NCBI GenBank assembly: GCA_011033025.1
Contig: WFMF01000222.1
Span: 1-64,000 of the forward strand
Reading direction: 5' to 3'
From: Beroe forskalii
Taxonomy: Eukaryota; Ctenophora; Nuda; Beroida; Beroidae
DNA length: 64,000 bases
Under the pieces are notes generated by a model. It was not told where the DNA came from, did no database searches, and saw nothing but the letters and a program-made list of their open reading frames with translations. Shown in pieces: positions 25,901 through 31,900 of the stretch (positions within the stretch are counted from its first letter, which is position 1; every line of letters starts with the position of its first letter). The translations under genes and the position numbers were made by a program.

Positions 25901-28900
25901 CATTTTTGTATTTGTACGCTGAAAATAATTTTTTGTGTGAATCTTTCTTGATTCTGAATGTTAAGTTATCATATGATTTACTATCTAATTTTGAGATGGA
26001 ACTAAATAATCTAATGTATTCATGAAATCTATAATATGATGATATTATATGCATTCCTTTCTGATACTTTTATCTCATTTTGGCTTTTTAAAGTTTGGAA
26101 TTCTTGATTTGTCACGCCCTCTTGCCGCATTGACAAATCACAACTTTGAGTATTCTGTAAAAATGGTAGAGGGGTATGTTGAACTGTCTGATAAGCATGC
26201 AGATAGAAAGAGTACACATTAACAACTCGTGTTACAAATAGAAAAGTAGAAATAAAAAATAAGAATACATTACTGGTGGAGCAGGTCTGTGAATACGAGT
26301 TGGATACAATCAAATTCGAATACTCGAATAGTGGTATTCTTCAATACCTTCATTATGGTATTCAAATAAAAATGGGGCTGTAAAGAAATAATTAGGCGAA
26401 TCAATCATTAAAAAAGAAAAGAAAAAAAGAAGAAATAAAGAAAGAAAAAGAAAGAAAAAAAAAGAGAAAGAAAAAAATCATTAAAATTTTAATGCAATAT
26501 TATTCAAACCCACTTCTACTAAAAGACGGCTAATTTCCAGGATGTTAAATACGTGAAAAAATCGCCAAAAAGTACGACGTATTGGCCTCTGGAGAAAAAT
26601 ACGCGTATTTTTCTCACAATACGTGGCTTAGAAATCTCATCACGGAGTCTGAATAGGGGTTGTTAAATACGTGAAAAAGTACGCGCGCATGCGCTAACAA
26701 ATACAATAAAACGATGGTATCGTAAACATATTTTAGAGTGTGCGCGCGACCTATGCGTAACAACAGTGCTTATTCGAAATTTCAGCAAAATTTCAAAATT
26801 GATGGAGAAAAAAGTACGGCAATTTCTGCCAAAAAATACAATATGTATTTTTTGCCGTATTTAAAAAAAATACGTATTTAACAACCTTGGCTAATTTCAA
26901 TGGCTAAAATTCACTCCATGTCTCTGTGTCTCTGTCTTCACTCCGTGTCTCTGTCTTCACTCCATGTCTCTGTGTCTCTGTCTTCACTCCATGTCTCTGT
27001 CTTCACTCCATGTCTCTGTCTTCACTCCATGTCTCTGTCTTCACTCCATGTCTCTGTCTTCACTCCATGTCTTTGTCTTCACTCCATGTCTCTGTCTTCA
27101 CTCCATGTCTTTGTCTTCACTCCATGTCTCTGTCTTCACTCCATGGCTATGTCTTCACTCCATTTCTCTGTCGTCACTCCATGTTTCTGTGTCTCTGTCT
27201 TCACTCCATGTCTCTGTGTCTCTGTCTTCAATACATGTCTCTGTGTCTCTGTCTTCACTCCATGTCTCTGTATCTCTGTCTTCACTCCTGACTCCATGTC
27301 ACTACCTTCACTCCATGTCTCTGTCTTCACTCCATGTCTCTGTCTTCACTCCATGTCTCTGTCTCCACTCCATGTCTCTGTCTCCACTCCATGTCTCCAC
27401 GTCTCTGTCTTCACTCAATGTCTCTGTGTCTCTGTCTTCAATACATGTCTCTGTCTTCTGTCTTCACATCATGTTTCCATGTCTCTGTCTTCACTCCATG
27501 TCTCTGTATCTCTGTCTTCACTCCTGACTCCATGTCACTACCTTCACTCCATGTCTCTGTCTTCACTCCATGGCTATGTCTTCACTCCATTTCTCTGTCG
27601 TCACTCCATGTTTCTGTGTCTCTGTCTTCAATACATGTCCCTGTCTTCACTCCATGTCTCTGTCTTCACTCCATGTCTCTATCTTCCCTCCATATCGTAT
27701 GTCTCCGGATCCACCTGTTTGTACCGTTTGCTGCCCGCCCTCAGCTCCACATCCCCTGGTGTCTCCGGTATCTTCCTCCCGTGGGTGTCAGCCTGGAAGA
27801 ACACCGCCAGACAGATGATCAGTGTCGCTGCAGCGAAGATAGCCAGCACTACCCTCCTGTCCGTGACGTCGTAGAGCAGACTGATGTAGGGCCCAATGAA
27901 GCTGCCCAACCTGGCTGAACTGGAGCTGAGTGACATGACCATGCCCCGGTGGGAGGTGGGGGCTATCTCGCTGGTGTAGAGGTAGAAGAGAGCGAAGGCA
28001 GCAGAGGTCCCAATGCTCCCTACCAAACACGCGATGTACTCCAGGGTCCAGTTCTCAGAGATCTGCACATCCGGCATGGCCAGGAGGTTACAGAGCACCC
28101 CACACAGCAGGAACAGGTAGAGAGCTCTCTTTCTTCCCAGGAGTTTGCAGGCTGGGATGGTGAGGGTGAAGGCTGCCAGCTTGCTAACTGCATCTAGGAA
28201 GTGGCTGGTGTACAGAACTGTGGACAGCTTAGTCCACCCAAAGGAGAACCCGTAGAAGAGGGCAGCCACGATGAACCAGCACAACATTGAGAGCAGGGTC
28301 TCCTTCAGCATGGTCGGGAAGGACCGGAAGTCCTTGATTTGCTTCCAGAAGTTCTGTCTTCGTTCTTCGTAGGCCAGGTTGATGTCATCAAACGAAGTCT
28401 CGTTGTTACACAGTTTGGAGAAGCTGTGAAGTGTGGCTTTGGCTTGTTTCTCCTGTCCTCTAACAAGAGAGAACCTTGGTGATACTGGCAGGAAGATCAG
28501 TGGAATGACAGAGACTATGTCGAGTATTCCTTGCGTCATGAAGATATACCTCCACTCTGGGATGAAGTAACTAATCCCCACAATGAAGATATACCCCACA
28601 GCCCAGGCGTCCACCGTTAGAGCACTCACAGACTCCCGGATGTTGCTGGGTGAGAACTCCACGATCCAGCAGTAGACCCCGGTAAGGTTGATGAACTGAC
28701 CGAAGCCCTGGAAGACCCTGATAGCTAGCAGCACTTCGTAGCTGGGTACCCAGGTACCAGCCAGGGAGGCAACGCCTGCTATCAACACCCCGATAATAGC
28801 ACCATGCTTCCTTCCTACCTGGTCAAATATAGCGGTGGAGGAGATAAGGCCTAGGAAGGCCCCGATGAAGAAGAAGCTGGAGGCCACCGTCAGTTTGGAA

Positions 28901-31900
28901 GCCTTATCACAGTAAAACTCCCAGTCCATGGAGAAGCTGGTTCTGGCTGAGGTCCAGTTGAAGTCCACCCCTGCCACCAGTTCGTTGCCACACATGGACT
29001 CCTTGGTGTAGAAGGCGGAGGAGTTGGCTTGCTCCCGGAGCTTGTGGCACCTTGCCGAGACACACTCCCACTCGGAGTAGGGAATGAAGCCCGTGAAGAC
29101 CGTGATGTACGTGTCTCCTGCAGTGGTGTACACTGACAGGATGGCTACGATGAAGAGAGCCACCACTTTGCCATTGAGTCTGGTGGCGACCTTATCTACT
29201 GCCTCGTGGATGTTCAGCGTATCTCCTTCCTTCATGGCTATAAAGGGGGAAAGTTAGTTATACTCGGCCCGTTTGAATAGTGCCGGCTTGGTCACATGAC
29301 CCGGAATAAGATTCTGAAGCCCTTTCGGACTTGAAACTTCTAGATCATGCGATGCAATGTAGACACTAAGTGTTTGAAGTCAGCAGTTGATTCAGTTTCT
29401 GCCCCAGTGCAGATCGCAGTTTTAGGTCAGGTGACCAAGCCGGCACTATTCCAATGCGTCGAGTTTAATGGTTTCTAGCAATCAAGAAACCCTTGTAGTT
29501 GCATACAGTATGAACTGTGATCCAAGCAATAGTATCAATATCAAGGAAAAGTAAAGTTTGCAGCTGATAACGTAGCAGAGGCTAATGTGTTTCAGAAAAG
29601 GGCGTTGGCACCCGTGTGTGCCGGGGTATACCTTAGGAGACCGTGTATTTATTGAGGTTGCAATTTGGGGATTTTTCGGAAGAATCCCCATTTTTCACAC
29701 ACCATGACAGTTCAAAATGATTTCATTATCATATCTTAACTAGACTAGAGTAATGATGTGGAAAGACCTCCAAATTGCAAACTTATAAACACCAAAATTT
29801 TACTTCACATAAATACACCTCCTAAGACACTAAGATAACCAATTAATAAACGGGTCCCCTACCGAGTGTGTGAGATCGTGAAGACCCCAATGATGAATAT
29901 TTCAAACATCACAGAAATACAAAGATCAAGTTTCTCACGCTTCCAGATAGGAAGTCTACATACAGTACCCATATTATGCCGTGAAACAAATTCATGAAGA
30001 AACCGTGGCTACCGGAGGATTGGTTCCGGGGTTCTCTAATTGAATTATCTAATTATTTGCTGGGTTGCCTTCCTGCAGGGCGCAGAGAGGGTTTTAATAT
30101 TACCTATATCCGATTGTTGCATACAAAAACTAAAAGAAAACGAAAGAGTTGCATGAAGGTTGGCTGAGTAGAATGATATTATGAACAAGGAAGTCAAATG
30201 AAAAGAATGAACAGGAATAAATCTAATTCTTCAAATGTTTCTGTTACAGGATAAGGGGGAGCCAACGCTTTTTACGCAACCACATTTCAAAAAAGCTAAA
30301 ATTGGTCCTAGAAGATAAAGTCCTAAAAACCCGCAAGTTACTAAAGGCCTTAGTTCCCAGTGCCACTTACTCACTTCTAATGCCACTTACTCACTCTAAT
30401 GCCATCTATACGATGAAAAGGCTGAAAAGGGTCTTCAAGCAATGGTATAAACTCTCGTTGGCTCCCCCTGGGTAGGTATTGTTGAATCGTTATTAGATGA
30501 TCATATGGTCCTATGTGGTGTATTGTATTACACTGTTTACCTCTACTGTGTTCAATCATTCAATGATCATCTTTCAATGCACACTCGGTATTCAACGTGA
30601 TTTCTAGAATTGAATGCTGAGTTAGTTACACTAATCTCGTATGAATATAATGAAGCGATCAGATCACCTCAAATCTGTACGGTGGTTTGTAGATTGAAAT
30701 GAAATATTCTAACGACGCAAAGTGGCACTGTTGCTGTAATCGTACAAAGTGAAGCTGAGTTAAAATAACAGCACTCGAGGCGAAGCCGAGTTGGATTAGT
30801 GTCACTAGTAAATCACGAGGAGAAGCCGAGTGCAATAAGTGCAACAGTGCCTCTTAGGGGCGTTAAATTAGCGTATTGTACCATGGTCAACGACACAAAT
30901 GAGCAAATGGTTGAAATCTGACTGATACGTAATTCATGGGAAATTCATGGAGAAATAGATCAAATTTTTAATCGACTCCAGAAAGCGTACATAAATTTTG
31001 TCCAAATAATTTACCACCTTCATCAAATATAACTGAAGCTGGCATTGCAATCACTGGTAAATTTTGACCGGTTTTACATTTTACAAATATCATTAAGCAA
31101 GCAACTTTCAAACACAGAGTGAAATACAAAGTGAAAAGTTGGTGTGATCTAGACCCACCTGGAATATTCGATATACGTCGCTAGTAACTGATTGCAGCAG
31201 TGGTTTTGTGACATCATGGGTTGAATTTACTCATTTATGGCGTTGAATTGTCTTTATTTGTGTGCACGATGCATGAAGTGCCACGTTATTACGTAATCAA
31301 GAAATGACACACCATACAGAACTGGTACAAATTTACTAATTAGGGCATGAAATTACAAAAAAAATTGTAAATAATATCCGATAAGAACTCAATGTATCTC
31401 CGATAAGGAGTAAGTGGTGTCCTAGTCTCTGGTAAGTATTAAGCTGGTGTGGTGCCCACATATGCTGTGTGTAGATCGCTCGATTGAAGAGCAGCTTGAG
31501 GCGGGTGTCGCGACCTCGAGAAATGAAAAATTCCGATCGCGCGGCGTTATGCACATACGTGGATATAATACTGTTGAATTCAATATCACGCACGTAAAAA
31601 TTGTGGTTTTGTGTAAATTTCAGACACTGATCTCAGAGGTGGAGACACCTCAAATTTACTGTTCGGGCATCAACTTTCGATGGTACAGCAAATCGCGTGT
31701 ATTTATCAAGCCCTCCGTCAGTCAAGAGATATGTAGACAACGAGCATTTCGCAGGAAATGGAATATCAATTGTTGTCAAATCTCAGGATTATCTGAAATT
31801 ATTGGCCGACTGTTTAATGAGTGTAATTGAGGCTATATTACGTGTATCTTCGGACTGTCGAATCTGATACGCTGGTGTCACTTCGAAGTTTGAAGTTTGA

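Noticed and set aside
26900..27918. 324- and 194-residue frames on the plus strand
   Set aside because: They are Ser/Leu/Cys/His repeats made by a 19-bp minisatellite and end antisense to the SLC22 gene.
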